DNA of 32,778 bases from an uncultured Pelosinus sp. (lineage in GTDB: Bacteria > Bacillota > Negativicutes > UMGS1260): the NCBI GenBank assembly GCA_900550105.1, contig URQW01000031.1, forward strand, positions 1 to 32,778. Reading direction: 5' to 3'. The position numbers and the translations under genes are program-made. Below, piece after piece: positions 7,399 to 16,238 of this stretch (positions are counted from its first letter, which is position 1; each line of letters starts with the position of its first letter). Under the pieces are notes generated by a model. The model made no database searches. It was not told where the DNA came from and was given only the letters and a program-made list of their open reading frames with translations.

Positions 7399-8958
7399 AT
7401 GAAAAAACTGATTTTATTAGTTCTGTTGTCCTGTTTTTTAGCTGGCTGTGGCGGCCAACAGGCAAACCAGGGAAAGATTCCTAAAGATACACTAATCATC
7501 GGCATGGCGTCAGATTTGGCTACATTAGATCCTGCTGTATCGATGGATAATGCTTCCTGGAAAATTACTTATCCCAGCTATGACCGTTTAGTGCAGTATA
7601 AAACGGTTGACGGCAAGAGCAGTACCGAAGTAGAACCTATGGCGGCTGAATCGTGGACAGTCAGTCCTGATGGTAAGGAATGGGTCTTTAAATTGAGAAA
7701 AGATATGAAATTTCACGATGGTACGCCCGTAAACGCCCAAGCAGTCAAATTTAGTTTTGATAGAGTTATGAAAATTCATAAAGGACCGGCTGATTATTTT
7801 CCTACATTAAAATCGGTCGATGTTGTGGATGATTATACTGTTAAATTTATTATGGAAAAACCTTTTCCGCCGTTCCTCTATACACTGGCCACTAATGCCG
7901 CCAGTATTATCAATCCAGCTGTTATGAAACAGGAAAAAGACGGTGATATGGCGTCAAACTATTTGGCGAACCACACCATGGGAAGCGGTGCCTATGATTT
8001 AACGGAGTGGAATAACCAACAAAATATTAAACTGCAGGCAGTGAAAGATTATTGGGGCGGTACGCCAGCCTTGCAAACAATACTCGTTCAAGTCATTAAA
8101 GACGTCTCGACGCAGCGTTTGCAGCTAGAAAACGGCGATATTGATATTGCTGAAAATATTCCGGCAGAGCAGTTGGAGTCGCTAAAAGCGAACAACAATA
8201 TTCAAGTCGGCGAATATCATAGCTTAAATGCGAACTTGATTTATCTGAACAATAAAAAAGCGCCTTTAGATAATGTAAAGGTTAGACAGGCGTTGAATTA
8301 TGCTGTTGACTATAATGGCCTAATTCAAGGGGCGATCAAAGGCAAAGGCATTCAATTGAAGAGTCCAGTGCCGGAAGGTCTATGGGGCCATGATGCTTCG
8401 CTGACAGGATATAGTACAAATCTTGATAAGGCAAAACAACTTTTGGCAGAGGCTGGATTTGCTCAGGGACTTACGTTAAAATTGCTTTATTCTGACTATA
8501 AGCCGTATTGGGAAAGCGAGGCTTTACTGCTTCAAGATAATTTCAGTAAAATTGGCGTCAAATTGGAACTGGAAAAGGTGGCTTGGCCAACTTTGCGTGA
8601 AAAAGTTGATCGGGCTGACTTTGATCTCTGTTTAGGCGTATGGAGTCCTGACTATGCTGATCCGCAGTTCTTTATGACCTATCTGTATGATTCAAGAATG
8701 CATGGCCTTTCTGGGAATCGTTCCTTTTACAAAAACGATAAAGTTGACAATTTGCTAAGACAGGCTGAAAAAATCAGCGATCAGCCAGAACGCATAAAAC
8801 TTTACGGTGAAGCGCAAAAGCTCGTTTTAGAGGATGCACCCTATATCTTGGCGTTCCAAAGCGATGTCATGACAGCGATGCGTAAAGACGTGCAAGGTTT
8901 TGTATTTAATCCAATGCTTGAAAGCATGTATAATTTTGCTACAATGAAAAAACAGTAA
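7399..8958 (+). CDS. Peptide/nickel-type ABC transporter substrate-binding lipoprotein
   Basis: A 519-residue family 5 solute-binding protein (DppA/OppA/NikA type). A lipoprotein signal peptide ends in the lipobox LAGC with Cys17, so the mature protein is lipid-anchored outside the inner membrane. Family blocks include a LDPAVSMDNASWKI-like start near residue 43, AESWTVSPDGKEWVFKLR, FHDGTPVNAQAVKFSFDRV (about 112-130) and VRQALNYAVDY (about 298). GAGGAGGAG precedes the ATG. It is the first gene of a five-gene transporter operon. A coupled aminopeptidase gene downstream favours peptides over nickel or sugars as ligand, but this is inference. Confidence 0.93.
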   Translation: MKKLILLVLLSCFLAGCGGQQANQGKIPKDTLIIGMASDLATLDPAVSMDNASWKITYPSYDRLVQYKTVDGKSSTEVEPMAAESWTVSPDGKEWVFKLRKDMKFHDGTPVNAQAVKFSFDRVMKIHKGPADYFPTLKSVDVVDDYTVKFIMEKPFPPFLYTLATNAASIINPAVMKQEKDGDMASNYLANHTMGSGAYDLTEWNNQQNIKLQAVKDYWGGTPALQTILVQVIKDVSTQRLQLENGDIDIAENIPAEQLESLKANNNIQVGEYHSLNANLIYLNNKKAPLDNVKVRQALNYAVDYNGLIQGAIKGKGIQLKSPVPEGLWGHDASLTGYSTNLDKAKQLLAEAGFAQGLTLKLLYSDYKPYWESEALLLQDNFSKIGVKLELEKVAWPTLREKVDRADFDLCLGVWSPDYADPQFFMTYLYDSRMHGLSGNRSFYKNDKVDNLLRQAEKISDQPERIKLYGEAQKLVLEDAPYILAFQSDVMTAMRKDVQGFVFNPMLESMYNFATMKKQ

Positions 8959-8968
8959 AACCTTTGCT

Positions 8969-8996
8969 GGTTAGGGGCTTATTATTGCCTCTAACC
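8969..8996 (+). other. Intercistronic stem-loop after the binding-protein gene
   Basis: A 10-bp stem (GGTTAGGGGC / GCCTCTAACC with one G-U pair) and 8-base loop sits in the 61-base gap before the first permease gene, followed by a short T-run. Such hairpins often protect the upstream mRNA or cause partial termination, which would raise binding protein over membrane components. Effect inferred. Confidence 0.65.
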
Positions 8997-9019
8997 GCTC
9001 TTTTGGAGGAATCTTACGC

Positions 9020-10036
9020 ATGTTTCTATTGCGATACTTTATACACCGCATTCCTCGCCTGATTGTTGTCTTTTTGGGCGTATCTATGGTCACCTTTGCC
9101 ATATCTCACGTCATTCCTGGTGATCCGGCGCGAATGCTGGCAGGGCAGAAGGCCAGTCAGGAAACGGTCACTAAAATGCGGGCTGAACTTGGTTTGGATC
9201 AACCTATTTATGTGCAATATGGCCACTATGTAGCTGATTTAGTGAGAGGCGATATGGGAAAATCGATTCGCACGCAGCAAAGCGTCGCCTCGGAATTAAG
9301 AAAGTTTTTTCCGGCGACCCTGGAATTAACTTTAGTCAGTATGATTCTCACGTTAGTTTTCGGTATTTTACTTGGCGTTATGGCAGCTGTTAACAGAGAC
9401 CGTTTTGGTGATCATTTGAGCCGTATTATATCGCTCATCGGCGTTTCTATGCCTTTATTCTGGTCAGGGCTACTTGTACTAATTGTTTTTTATAAATGGT
9501 TAGGATTATTTCCGGCATCAGGCCGCTTGGATACCTTTTTAAGTCCGCCGCCGCCTGTCACGGGATTATATATCATTGATGGGCTGTTAGCCGGAAACAT
9601 TCCTGTTGTCGCTAGCGCCATCGAACATTTAGTTTTACCAGCAAGTTGTCTTGCCTATGTTCAGCTTGCGGTAATTGCCAGACAGATTCGTTCTAGTATG
9701 ATACAGGTACTTTCGCTTGACTATATTCGTACGGCCACAGCCTTTGGTCTCTCCAAGCGAAAAATTATATATCAGTATGCCCTAAAGAATGCCTTATTGC
9801 CTACCGTTACGGTGGCTGGCTTAATTTTTGGCGAACTGCTCGGCGGCGCTATTATTACCGAAACGATTTTTTCCTGGCCCGGTATGGGGAAATATGTAGT
9901 CGACTCGATTGCTTTTCTCGATTTTCCGGCCATTATGGGTTTTACAATGATCGTTGCTTTAGGGTATGTATTGATTAACTTGCTGATTGATCTGGTTTAT
10001 CGCTGGCTGGATCCGCAAATCCGGGAGGTCGAGTAA
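9020..10036 (+). CDS. dppB: Peptide ABC transporter permease, DppB type
   Basis: A 338-residue inner-membrane permease. It starts with the DppB/OppB signature RYFIHRIPRLIVVFLGVSMVTFAISHVIPGDPAR-like region (first membrane segment, residues 5-30, then a periplasmic GDPARMLAGQKAS). The ATPase-contact EAA loop is around residues 230-255 (YIRTATAFGLSKRKIIYQYALKNALLP split over that stretch). Six hydrophobic segments are expected. GGAGG lies upstream of the ATG. It pairs with the next gene to form the membrane channel. Confidence 0.93.
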   Translation: MFLLRYFIHRIPRLIVVFLGVSMVTFAISHVIPGDPARMLAGQKASQETVTKMRAELGLDQPIYVQYGHYVADLVRGDMGKSIRTQQSVASELRKFFPATLELTLVSMILTLVFGILLGVMAAVNRDRFGDHLSRIISLIGVSMPLFWSGLLVLIVFYKWLGLFPASGRLDTFLSPPPPVTGLYIIDGLLAGNIPVVASAIEHLVLPASCLAYVQLAVIARQIRSSMIQVLSLDYIRTATAFGLSKRKIIYQYALKNALLPTVTVAGLIFGELLGGAIITETIFSWPGMGKYVVDSIAFLDFPAIMGFTMIVALGYVLINLLIDLVYRWLDPQIREVE

Positions 10037-10038
10037 GA

Positions 10039-10878
10039 TTGGAAGCCGCAGTAAAAATTTTTGTAATTTTACGTCGTAATCCTCTGACCTTTATCGGGTG
10101 CTTCATCGTATTTATTATGGCCTTTATGGGGATCGCAGCACCGCTCTTAGCGCCTTATGATCCTGTAGCTATCGATATTATCCATAAATTACAGCCGCCT
10201 AGTCTGAGCCATCTTTTTGGCACGGATGAAGTGGGGCGCGATATTTTTAGCCGCGTAATTTTTGGCTGTCGTGTTTCCATTCAGGTAGGTCTTTATATTG
10301 TCATCATTGCTTCAGTATTTGGTACGATTGTCGGCAGTATTTCTGGTTATCAGGGCGGTAAAACCGATCAAATCATCATGACGGTAACAGATATTATCTT
10401 GTCGTTTCCCTCGCTGGTTTTGGCTATGGCTTTGGCTGCTGCGCTGGGACCTAGTTTATTTAATACCATGCTAGCTGTAGCGATCGTGAAAATTCCTTTG
10501 TATGTCCGCTTAGTACGCGGGCAGGTACTGTCCCTTAAGGAACAGCCTTATGTAAAAGCGGCGCGAACTTTTGGCGCAAATCGGTTTTGGATTTTATCGC
10601 GCCATATTGTACCGAATTGTCTGGCGCCTGTTTTAATTCAGGTTACCCTTGGCATCGGCGAAGCCATTTTGACAGCCTCTTCCCTTTCTTTTATTGGACT
10701 GGGGGCGCAGCCGCCTACGCCGGAATGGGGCGCCATGATCAGTACAGCTAGAATTTATGCCTTGGATCAGTGGTGGTATGTGGCTTTTCCCGGCATTGCA
10801 ATCTTTATTACGGTAGTTGGGTTTAATCTATTAGGCGATGGAATTCGTGACTTATTAGACCCCCGTTCAAAAAATTAG
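10039..10878 (+). CDS. dppC: Peptide ABC transporter permease, DppC type
   Basis: A 279-residue permease of the DppC/OppC type. An N-terminal membrane segment (about 15-38) is followed by APLLAPYDPVAID and by FGTDEVGRDIFSRVIFGCRVS, the family signature. The EAA loop is seen as YVKAARTFGANRFWILSRHI. The start is TTG at 10039, two bases after the previous stop, with GGGAGGTC 8 bases upstream and inside dppB, implying translational coupling. It forms the second half of the channel. Confidence 0.93.
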   Translation: MEAAVKIFVILRRNPLTFIGCFIVFIMAFMGIAAPLLAPYDPVAIDIIHKLQPPSLSHLFGTDEVGRDIFSRVIFGCRVSIQVGLYIVIIASVFGTIVGSISGYQGGKTDQIIMTVTDIILSFPSLVLAMALAAALGPSLFNTMLAVAIVKIPLYVRLVRGQVLSLKEQPYVKAARTFGANRFWILSRHIVPNCLAPVLIQVTLGIGEAILTASSLSFIGLGAQPPTPEWGAMISTARIYALDQWWYVAFPGIAIFITVVGFNLLGDGIRDLLDPRSKN

Positions 10879-10893
10879 ACAGGGAGAGTAACA

Positions 10894-11898
10894 ATGGCAG
10901 AAACGATATTAGAGCTTCGGAATGTGGTTGTTGATCTTCCCGTAGGCAAAGAAGTAAGGCGTATTTTGCATAGCATTAGTTTTACCGTGCAAAAAGGTGA
11001 AATTCTCGGCTTGGTAGGGGAGTCCGGTTCGGGAAAGTCGGTTACGGCTAGTGCCATTTTGCAACTTCTGCCTGGCGGGTCAAAAGCCATTCAATCAGGT
11101 AAGATTTATTTCAAAGGACAGGATATTACGCAGAATAGTCCGGAAGCGATGCGAAATTTGCGCGGCAAAGAGATTGCCATGATCTTTCAGGAGCCTATGA
11201 CGAGCCTCAATCCTGTGTTTACGATCGGTCGCCAATTTACGGACATGCTGCGCACTCACCAGCCTTTGAGCGCAGCAGCAGCATTAAAGCATGCTGCTTT
11301 CATGTTGCAGTCTGTACAAATTCCTGAACCTGAGCGGATTTTGAAAAGCTATCCTTACGAATTAAGCGGCGGAATGCGGCAGCGGGTAATGATCGCCATG
11401 GCCCAGGCTTGCGCGCCAGCCTTACTTATTGCTGATGAACCGACAACAGCCCTTGATGTTACGATTCAAGCGCAAATCCTACGTCTTTTTCGCGCTGCTG
11501 CGGCGGAATCAGGCGCTTCGGCTATTTTTATTTCCCATGATTTAGGTGTTGTTTCCCAGCTATGTCAACGCGTTGCAGTCATGTATGCCGGTGAAATTGT
11601 TGAGGTGGGGCCAGTAGACGCTATTTTAAAAGCGCCGAAACATCCTTATACACAGGCGCTCCTTCATTCAATTCCTGATTTTCAAACCGAGCGCGGCGCG
11701 CTGCAAGCGATTCCGGGGAGCGTGCCTGATTTAAGATCGCCCCTAGCCGGCTGTCCCTTCACCCCTCGGTGTGAGCAGGCGCAGCCCTTGTGTCAAACAG
11801 CTAAGCCTGATTCGTGTCAAGTTGATGCAAGTCATCAGGTAAGTTGCTGGAACTATGCAAAGGAGGCGATCACTTATGGCAGCGCTGCTGGAGCTTGA
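10894..11898 (+). CDS. dppD: Peptide ABC transporter ATP-binding protein, DppD type
   Basis: A 334-residue ATPase. Walker A is GESGSGKSVTA (about residues 41-51), the Q-loop MIFQEPMTSLNPVF, the signature LSGGMRQRV and Walker B LLIADEPTTALD. The C-terminal oligopeptide/dipeptide extension contains GCPFTPRCEQAQPLC, the cysteine-rich element of this subfamily that can hold an Fe-S cluster in DppD/DppF-type proteins. It powers the permease pair together with the next gene, and overlaps it by 23 bases. Confidence 0.94.
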   Translation: MAETILELRNVVVDLPVGKEVRRILHSISFTVQKGEILGLVGESGSGKSVTASAILQLLPGGSKAIQSGKIYFKGQDITQNSPEAMRNLRGKEIAMIFQEPMTSLNPVFTIGRQFTDMLRTHQPLSAAAALKHAAFMLQSVQIPEPERILKSYPYELSGGMRQRVMIAMAQACAPALLIADEPTTALDVTIQAQILRLFRAAAAESGASAIFISHDLGVVSQLCQRVAVMYAGEIVEVGPVDAILKAPKHPYTQALLHSIPDFQTERGALQAIPGSVPDLRSPLAGCPFTPRCEQAQPLCQTAKPDSCQVDASHQVSCWNYAKEAITYGSAAGA

Positions 11899-12841
11899 AG
11901 CAGTAGAAAAACATTTTACGAAAAAATCTTTTTTAGGGCACAAGCAGACTGTCCGTGCGGTTGATGGTGTGAGTCTGAAGGTAGATAAAGGCGAGACTTT
12001 AGGAATTGTCGGAGAATCAGGCTGTGGCAAAAGTACTTTGGCTAGCTTAATGATTCGGCTGGAGGAAGTGACAAGCGGTCAGATCTTACTCGAAGGGACC
12101 GACTTGGGAAAACTGTCTGAAAAAGAGCTTAGACCGCTTCGCTCACGGATTCAAATTGTTTTTCAAGATCCTTATTCATCCTTTAATCCTCGGTTTACAG
12201 TCAGACAGATTTTGTCAGAGCCCATGCGGGTTCTTGGTAAATGGAGCCGTAGTGAGATGGAGGTGAAAGTAACTTCTTTACTGCAGAAGGTTGGTTTAGG
12301 TGCAGAGCATTTAGCGCGGTATCCTCATGAATTTAGCGGTGGACAGCGCCAGCGACTGTCGATTGCCCGAGCTTTGACTACCGAACCGGATATTTTGATA
12401 TTAGATGAACCGACTTCGGCCCTTGATGTATCTGTTCAGGCGCAGGTCTTAAATTTACTGCTGCAGTTGCAGCAAGATCTTGGCCTTACTTATATTTTTA
12501 TTTCTCATAATTTATCTGTCGTGAAATATGTAGCGAATCGCGTGGCTGTCATGTATCTTGGCAAGGTGGTAGAAATTGGCCAGCGCGACGAAGTACTCCT
12601 TGAACCGCAGCATCCTTATACCAAGGAACTGATTCAAGCTGTTCCGTCGATTGGCAAGCCGTTAAGTCAATCAGGTCTTGACTATGAACAGCGACAAGGG
12701 GCTCGTCAAAGGAATTTTGGCTGTGCTTATTTTTCACGTTGTTCTTTTGCTGTCGAGAGCTGTCAGCAAACGATTCCCCAGCTAGAGCAGTATCGCCAAG
12801 GCCATTGGGTTTCTTGTTTGGAGATGAAAAAATTTGAATAA
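11876..12841 (+). CDS. dppF: Peptide ABC transporter ATP-binding protein, DppF type
   Basis: A 321-residue ATPase from the chosen ATG. It has Walker A GESGCGKSTLA, Q-loop IVFQDPYSSFNPRF, signature FSGGQRQRLSIARAL and Walker B ILILDEPTSALD. The C-terminal GCAYFSRCSFAVESC repeats the cysteine pattern of DppD. The frame is open back to 11855, but AAAGGAGG at 11859-11866 sits just before the ATG at 11876, giving the normal N-terminus MAALLELEAVEKHF. The 23-base overlap with dppD and 8-base overlap with the following gene show tight coupling. Confidence 0.94.
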   Translation: MAALLELEAVEKHFTKKSFLGHKQTVRAVDGVSLKVDKGETLGIVGESGCGKSTLASLMIRLEEVTSGQILLEGTDLGKLSEKELRPLRSRIQIVFQDPYSSFNPRFTVRQILSEPMRVLGKWSRSEMEVKVTSLLQKVGLGAEHLARYPHEFSGGQRQRLSIARALTTEPDILILDEPTSALDVSVQAQVLNLLLQLQQDLGLTYIFISHNLSVVKYVANRVAVMYLGKVVEIGQRDEVLLEPQHPYTKELIQAVPSIGKPLSQSGLDYEQRQGARQRNFGCAYFSRCSFAVESCQQTIPQLEQYRQGHWVSCLEMKKFE

Positions 12842-13742
12842 ATTACAAGCCAATTTATGTGCTTCTATCGAAAAAAGTGATTTTCCAGTTCGTCTTGTAG
12901 CTGTCTATTATCAGAAAAATCAGCAGCTTGCCGAAAAGATTGCAGATCTGCTACCTTACCCTACGATTGTAGTCGATGGTGTCAGGCAAGGCTTTACCGA
13001 AAAAATGCGTCATGACGTCAGCCATGCTATCGAGTTGTCCCATCCCGCTGAGCCAGACTATGAACTTTGTAAGTGGCAACGTGCCAGACTTTTATCTGCT
13101 GACTGCTTAGTTTTGAATCTCTATGATTGGCAGGAGTCGTATTTAGCAGATTCTTTTTGGGGGATTACTGATTATCGTGAGCTTGCCGGTTTTTTAGAAA
13201 ACATTAAGCATGATTTAGAAAAAGTGAGCACTTTTCATATTACATCAGATATTGGTACTGATATTTCTTTTTCAGTGAAAAAACGTCGCTGGATTATGGC
13301 AAATGGTTTGTTTCGTCAAGATGAACTGTCGCAAATGCCTGACGGTGAAATTTATACCTGTCCCATTGAAGACACTTTCGAAGGTGTGCTGATGGTTGAT
13401 GGAACGATTACGCGTTCGTGGGTTCCTAAAGAGCCGCAGCGTCTGGAATTTGCTGCGGGAAAGCTAGTCAAGGCGTCGCCTGATTTTGCCAAGTATATTC
13501 GTCCGCTGGGACCCGATATTTATTTGATTGGCGAGTTTGCTCTTGGGTTTAATCCTGCCCACAAAGCGATTGTCCATAATATATCGGTGGATGAAAAAGC
13601 AGCCGGAACGATTCACTTTGCCTTAGGGGATAGTTATCAAATCGGAAAAAATCATTGTTCTTGCCATGTTGATATGGTAATTCGCGAACCGAAAATCATA
13701 ACAGATCCTTTAATTTCTTTACCGTTTTTTACCAAAAAATAA
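12834..13742 (+). CDS. M29-like (aminopeptidase T family) metallopeptidase
   Basis: A 302-residue protein I assign to the leucyl aminopeptidase/aminopeptidase T (M29) group by its C-terminal half. Visible blocks are PDGEIYTCP (Glu172), GEFALGFNP (Glu234), DEKAAGTIHFALGDSY (Glu254, His261, Tyr268) and HVDMV (His278, Asp280). These occur in the order and character of the dimetal ligands and active-site tyrosine of the family. The N-terminal half is divergent and the protein is shorter than typical M29 enzymes (roughly 370-415). It starts at TTG 12834, overlapping the dppF stop by 8 bases, with GGAG about 10 bases upstream. No signal peptide, so cytoplasmic. It probably trims imported peptides; activity on peptides is inferred and a different substrate is possible. 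Confidence 0.75.
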   Translation: MNKLQANLCASIEKSDFPVRLVAVYYQKNQQLAEKIADLLPYPTIVVDGVRQGFTEKMRHDVSHAIELSHPAEPDYELCKWQRARLLSADCLVLNLYDWQESYLADSFWGITDYRELAGFLENIKHDLEKVSTFHITSDIGTDISFSVKKRRWIMANGLFRQDELSQMPDGEIYTCPIEDTFEGVLMVDGTITRSWVPKEPQRLEFAAGKLVKASPDFAKYIRPLGPDIYLIGEFALGFNPAHKAIVHNISVDEKAAGTIHFALGDSYQIGKNHCSCHVDMVIREPKIITDPLISLPFFTKK

Positions 13743-13774
13743 ATTTAGAAAACTTTGTATTGTGTGGTGAATAG

Positions 13775-14314
13775 ATGGAATTTGGTAAAAAGATTCGCCA
13801 GTTAAGAAAAAAACAAAAATTAAGTATTGAACAATTGGCGGCGAAAGCGGAATTGAGCAGCGGCTTAATCAGTCAGATGGAGCGAGATTTGACGACGCCG
13901 TCCGTCGGATCTTTGTGGAAGGTAGCAAAAGCTTTGTCTGTTCATATTAACTATTTTTTTGACGAATATGAACAGGAAAGTCCCATAGTGAGAAAAGCGG
14001 AGCGAAAAAAAATTATATTGCCTCATTCTAGTATTACTTATGAGCTATTAAGCCCTAGTTTGCAGAAAAAAATGGAATTCTTAATGATTACCATTGAGCC
14101 TGGACAAGAAAATTTTGAAGAGCAGATTTGTCATGATGGAGAAGAATGCGGTTATATGCTGCAGGGAACAATGAAAATTAAATGGGGCAGTCGTGAGTTT
14201 GTTTTGGCGGAAGGGGATAGTATTTATCTTGACAGCGCAATGCCTCACCGATTTATTAACTGCGGAACTGTAACGGCTGTTTCGATTTGGGCGATGACAC
14301 CGCCTAGCTTCTAA
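13775..14314 (+). CDS. XRE-family regulator with C-terminal cupin domain
   Basis: A 179-residue regulator. The helix-turn-helix is at about residues 6-61 (IRQLRKKQKLSIEQLAAKAE, SGLISQMERDLTTPSV). A cupin domain follows at about 106-175 (EPGQENFEEQICHDGEECGYML, LAEGDSIYLDSAMPHRF split across the barrel). Proteins of this architecture (PuuR-like) bind a small ligand in the cupin. The gene lies 32 bases after the peptidase, with a weak ribosome site, and before a terminator, so it probably closes the transporter operon and may control it. The ligand could be a peptide or amino acid; that is a guess from position. Confidence 0.9.
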   Translation: MEFGKKIRQLRKKQKLSIEQLAAKAELSSGLISQMERDLTTPSVGSLWKVAKALSVHINYFFDEYEQESPIVRKAERKKIILPHSSITYELLSPSLQKKMEFLMITIEPGQENFEEQICHDGEECGYMLQGTMKIKWGSREFVLAEGDSIYLDSAMPHRFINCGTVTAVSIWAMTPPSF

Positions 14315-14328
14315 AGGCTGCTTAATTT

Positions 14329-14358
14329 AACCATGGCTAGTGCCGTGGTTTTTCTTTT
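14329..14358 (+). terminator. Terminator of the peptide transporter operon
   Basis: A 9-bp stem (AACCATGGC / GCCGTGGTT, one G-U pair) with a 4-base loop is followed by TTTCTTTT. Confidence 0.85.
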
Positions 14359-14366
14359 AAATCAAA

Positions 14367-14408
14367 TAGTATATACTAATTGACAAAATATAATTAATAG
14401 TATACTAT
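14367..14408 (+). promoter_or_regulatory. Promoter with two palindromic operators upstream of pckA
   Basis: TTGACA (14380-14385), 17-base spacer, TACTAT (14403-14408) is a near-consensus promoter. Two 12-bp palindromes, TAGTATATACTA (14367-14378) and ATAGTATACTAT (14397-14408), flank and overlap it, with centres 30 bp (about three helix turns) apart. The outer arms AAATAGTATA and TATACTATTT are also exact complements of each other. This strongly suggests a dimeric repressor binding twice. The regulator is unknown. Confidence 0.7.
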
Positions 14409-14647
14409 TTAGAAGTCGCACATTTACGACATTCTTTAAGCTTTAATCCATGGGTGTATTAGTCGGTTGGATTCAAATTTTTATTAGACTGCACTTATGT
14501 ATACAATGTGCAAAATTCTTTTTTTTAGCAGTAAGACAAGTTTTTTTGTTTGTTCACAAAGCATAGACTAAAGATAAGAATTTTCGTATGACTACAATGA
14601 AGTAACTGTAAAGTCACTATAAAATGAGCTAGAAGGATGGGAGAGTT
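14409..14647 (+). other. Long untranslated leader of pckA
   Basis: About 235 bases lie between the promoter above and the pckA start, with no gene. It holds a weak stem AATCCA/TGGATT (14445-14450, 14468-14473) and a 5-bp stem TGCAC/GTGCA (14490-14494, 14508-14512) followed by a run of T to 14526, possibly a weak terminator or attenuator. A second dyad TTTGT-tc-ACAAA lies near 14548. I see no known riboswitch; another promoter nearer the gene cannot be excluded. Confidence 0.4.
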
Positions 14648-16234
14648 ATGGAAAACCTGCATCAAGAAAAAGAGCGAATTATTGTATCAGCAAAAAAAGT
14701 TCATTGGAATCTTTCACCAGCAAAACTTGTTACTGAAGCGCTTAGCCGCGGTGAAGGCGCACTAACCTCTACAGGCGCTTTCCGGGTTCTTACAGGCAAA
14801 CATACAGGACGCTCTCCTTACGATAAATATGTTGTAAAAAGCAAAAATGTTGCAACAGAATTAGACTGGGTGTGCAATCAGGCCATTAGTGAAGAAGCTT
14901 TTCAAGCCCTTTATCTGCGGATGGAAGCTTATCTTAAGAATCGTGAAATCTTTGTTTTTGACGGACTAGCTGGGGCCGAACAAGCAAGTCAGCTAAAGGT
15001 ACGGTTTATTAATGAATTCGCTTGGCAGAATTTATTTGTCCATCAGCTTTTTATTCGTCCCGAAGAAACTGCTGCAGAGGCTGACAGTGATTTTACAGTT
15101 CTTTGCGCACCGGGATTTGCCGCGATACCGTCAGTTGACGGGACCCGCTCTGAAACGTTTATTATGATTCATTTTGAACGCAGACTTGTCTTAATTGGCG
15201 GAACGAGCTATGCAGGCGAGATGAAAAAGTCAATTTTCACTGTGATGAATTATTTGCTGCCGAAAGCAGGCATACTGTCGATGCATTGTTCGGCAAATGT
15301 AGGCGAAGCGGGCGATACAGCTCTGTTTTTCGGACTGAGCGGTACAGGAAAGACAACTCTTTCCGCTGATCCAGCGCGACGGTTAATCGGCGATGATGAG
15401 CATGGCTGGAGCGAACAGGGGATTTTCAATGTTGAAGGCGGCTGTTATGCTAAATGTATTCATTTGAGTCAGGCCGGCGAGCCGCAGATCTGGTCGGCTA
15501 TCAAATTCGGTACAGTACTTGAAAATGTAGCGATTGATGAAACGAACCGGACTGCTGACTATGACAGCGCTATTCATACGGAAAATACACGGGCAGCTTA
15601 CCCGATTGATGCGATTCCCAATGCTCTTTTGGCTGGGCAGGGACGCCATCCGAAAACCGTCATTTTCTTGACGGCTGATGCTTTCGGTATTTTACCGCCT
15701 GTAGCTAAGCTGACGCCGGAACAGGCCATGTATCACTTTTTATCAGGCTATACAAGTAAGTTAGCCGGAACAGAAAAGGGCGTAACTGAGCCTGAAGCAA
15801 CTTTTTCCGCTTGCTTTGGCGCACCGTTTCTCCCTCTATCACCACTCGTTTATGCAAACCGTTTGAAAGAAAAGCTGACAGCTCATAACACGAACGTCTA
15901 TCTGATTAACACCGGTTGGTCCGGCGGTCCGGCAGGCGTAGGCAAACGCATGAATCTTGCTTTTACGCGTGCTATGGTGACAGCCGCTCTCGATGGTTCT
16001 CTTGCACAGGCTGAGTATCGCCAGGATCCTCTATTTCAACTGTTTGTACCGACGACTTGCCCGGATGTGCCTGACGCCGTATTGCAGCCACGTTCTACAT
16101 GGCAAGATCCAGCCGAATATGATATGACGGCATTGCAATTGGCTAAACGCTTCATTCGGAATATGGAAAAGTTCGGCGATCAGATTCCTGAGGAAGTTTT
16201 ACAAGCTGGTCCCGTAATCGATGGCGTAAAATAA
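14648..16234 (+). CDS. pckA: Phosphoenolpyruvate carboxykinase (ATP)
   Basis: A 528-residue ATP-type PEP carboxykinase, interconverting oxaloacetate + ATP and PEP + CO2 + ADP at the start of gluconeogenesis or, in some anaerobes, working in the carboxylating direction to make ATP. The substrate arginine lies in LTGKHTGRSPYDK (Arg55). GGTSYAGEMKKSIF (184-197) holds the metal-binding lysine; kinase-1a is GLSGTGKTT (229-237); kinase-2 is IGDDEHGW with Asp249 and Asp250; NTGWSGGPAGVGKRM is near the C-terminus. Full length for the family, complete and intact. GGGAG precedes the ATG. It is transcribed alone, between its own promoter region and terminator. Confidence 0.98.
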   Translation: MENLHQEKERIIVSAKKVHWNLSPAKLVTEALSRGEGALTSTGAFRVLTGKHTGRSPYDKYVVKSKNVATELDWVCNQAISEEAFQALYLRMEAYLKNREIFVFDGLAGAEQASQLKVRFINEFAWQNLFVHQLFIRPEETAAEADSDFTVLCAPGFAAIPSVDGTRSETFIMIHFERRLVLIGGTSYAGEMKKSIFTVMNYLLPKAGILSMHCSANVGEAGDTALFFGLSGTGKTTLSADPARRLIGDDEHGWSEQGIFNVEGGCYAKCIHLSQAGEPQIWSAIKFGTVLENVAIDETNRTADYDSAIHTENTRAAYPIDAIPNALLAGQGRHPKTVIFLTADAFGILPPVAKLTPEQAMYHFLSGYTSKLAGTEKGVTEPEATFSACFGAPFLPLSPLVYANRLKEKLTAHNTNVYLINTGWSGGPAGVGKRMNLAFTRAMVTAALDGSLAQAEYRQDPLFQLFVPTTCPDVPDAVLQPRSTWQDPAEYDMTALQLAKRFIRNMEKFGDQIPEEVLQAGPVIDGVK

Positions 16235-16238
16235 AAAG

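Noticed and set aside
7399..12841. Nickel transporter (NikABCDE) identity for the ABC operon
   Set aside because: The protein types are compatible, but no nickel-enzyme genes or NikR-type site are nearby, while a coupled aminopeptidase-like gene favours peptides.
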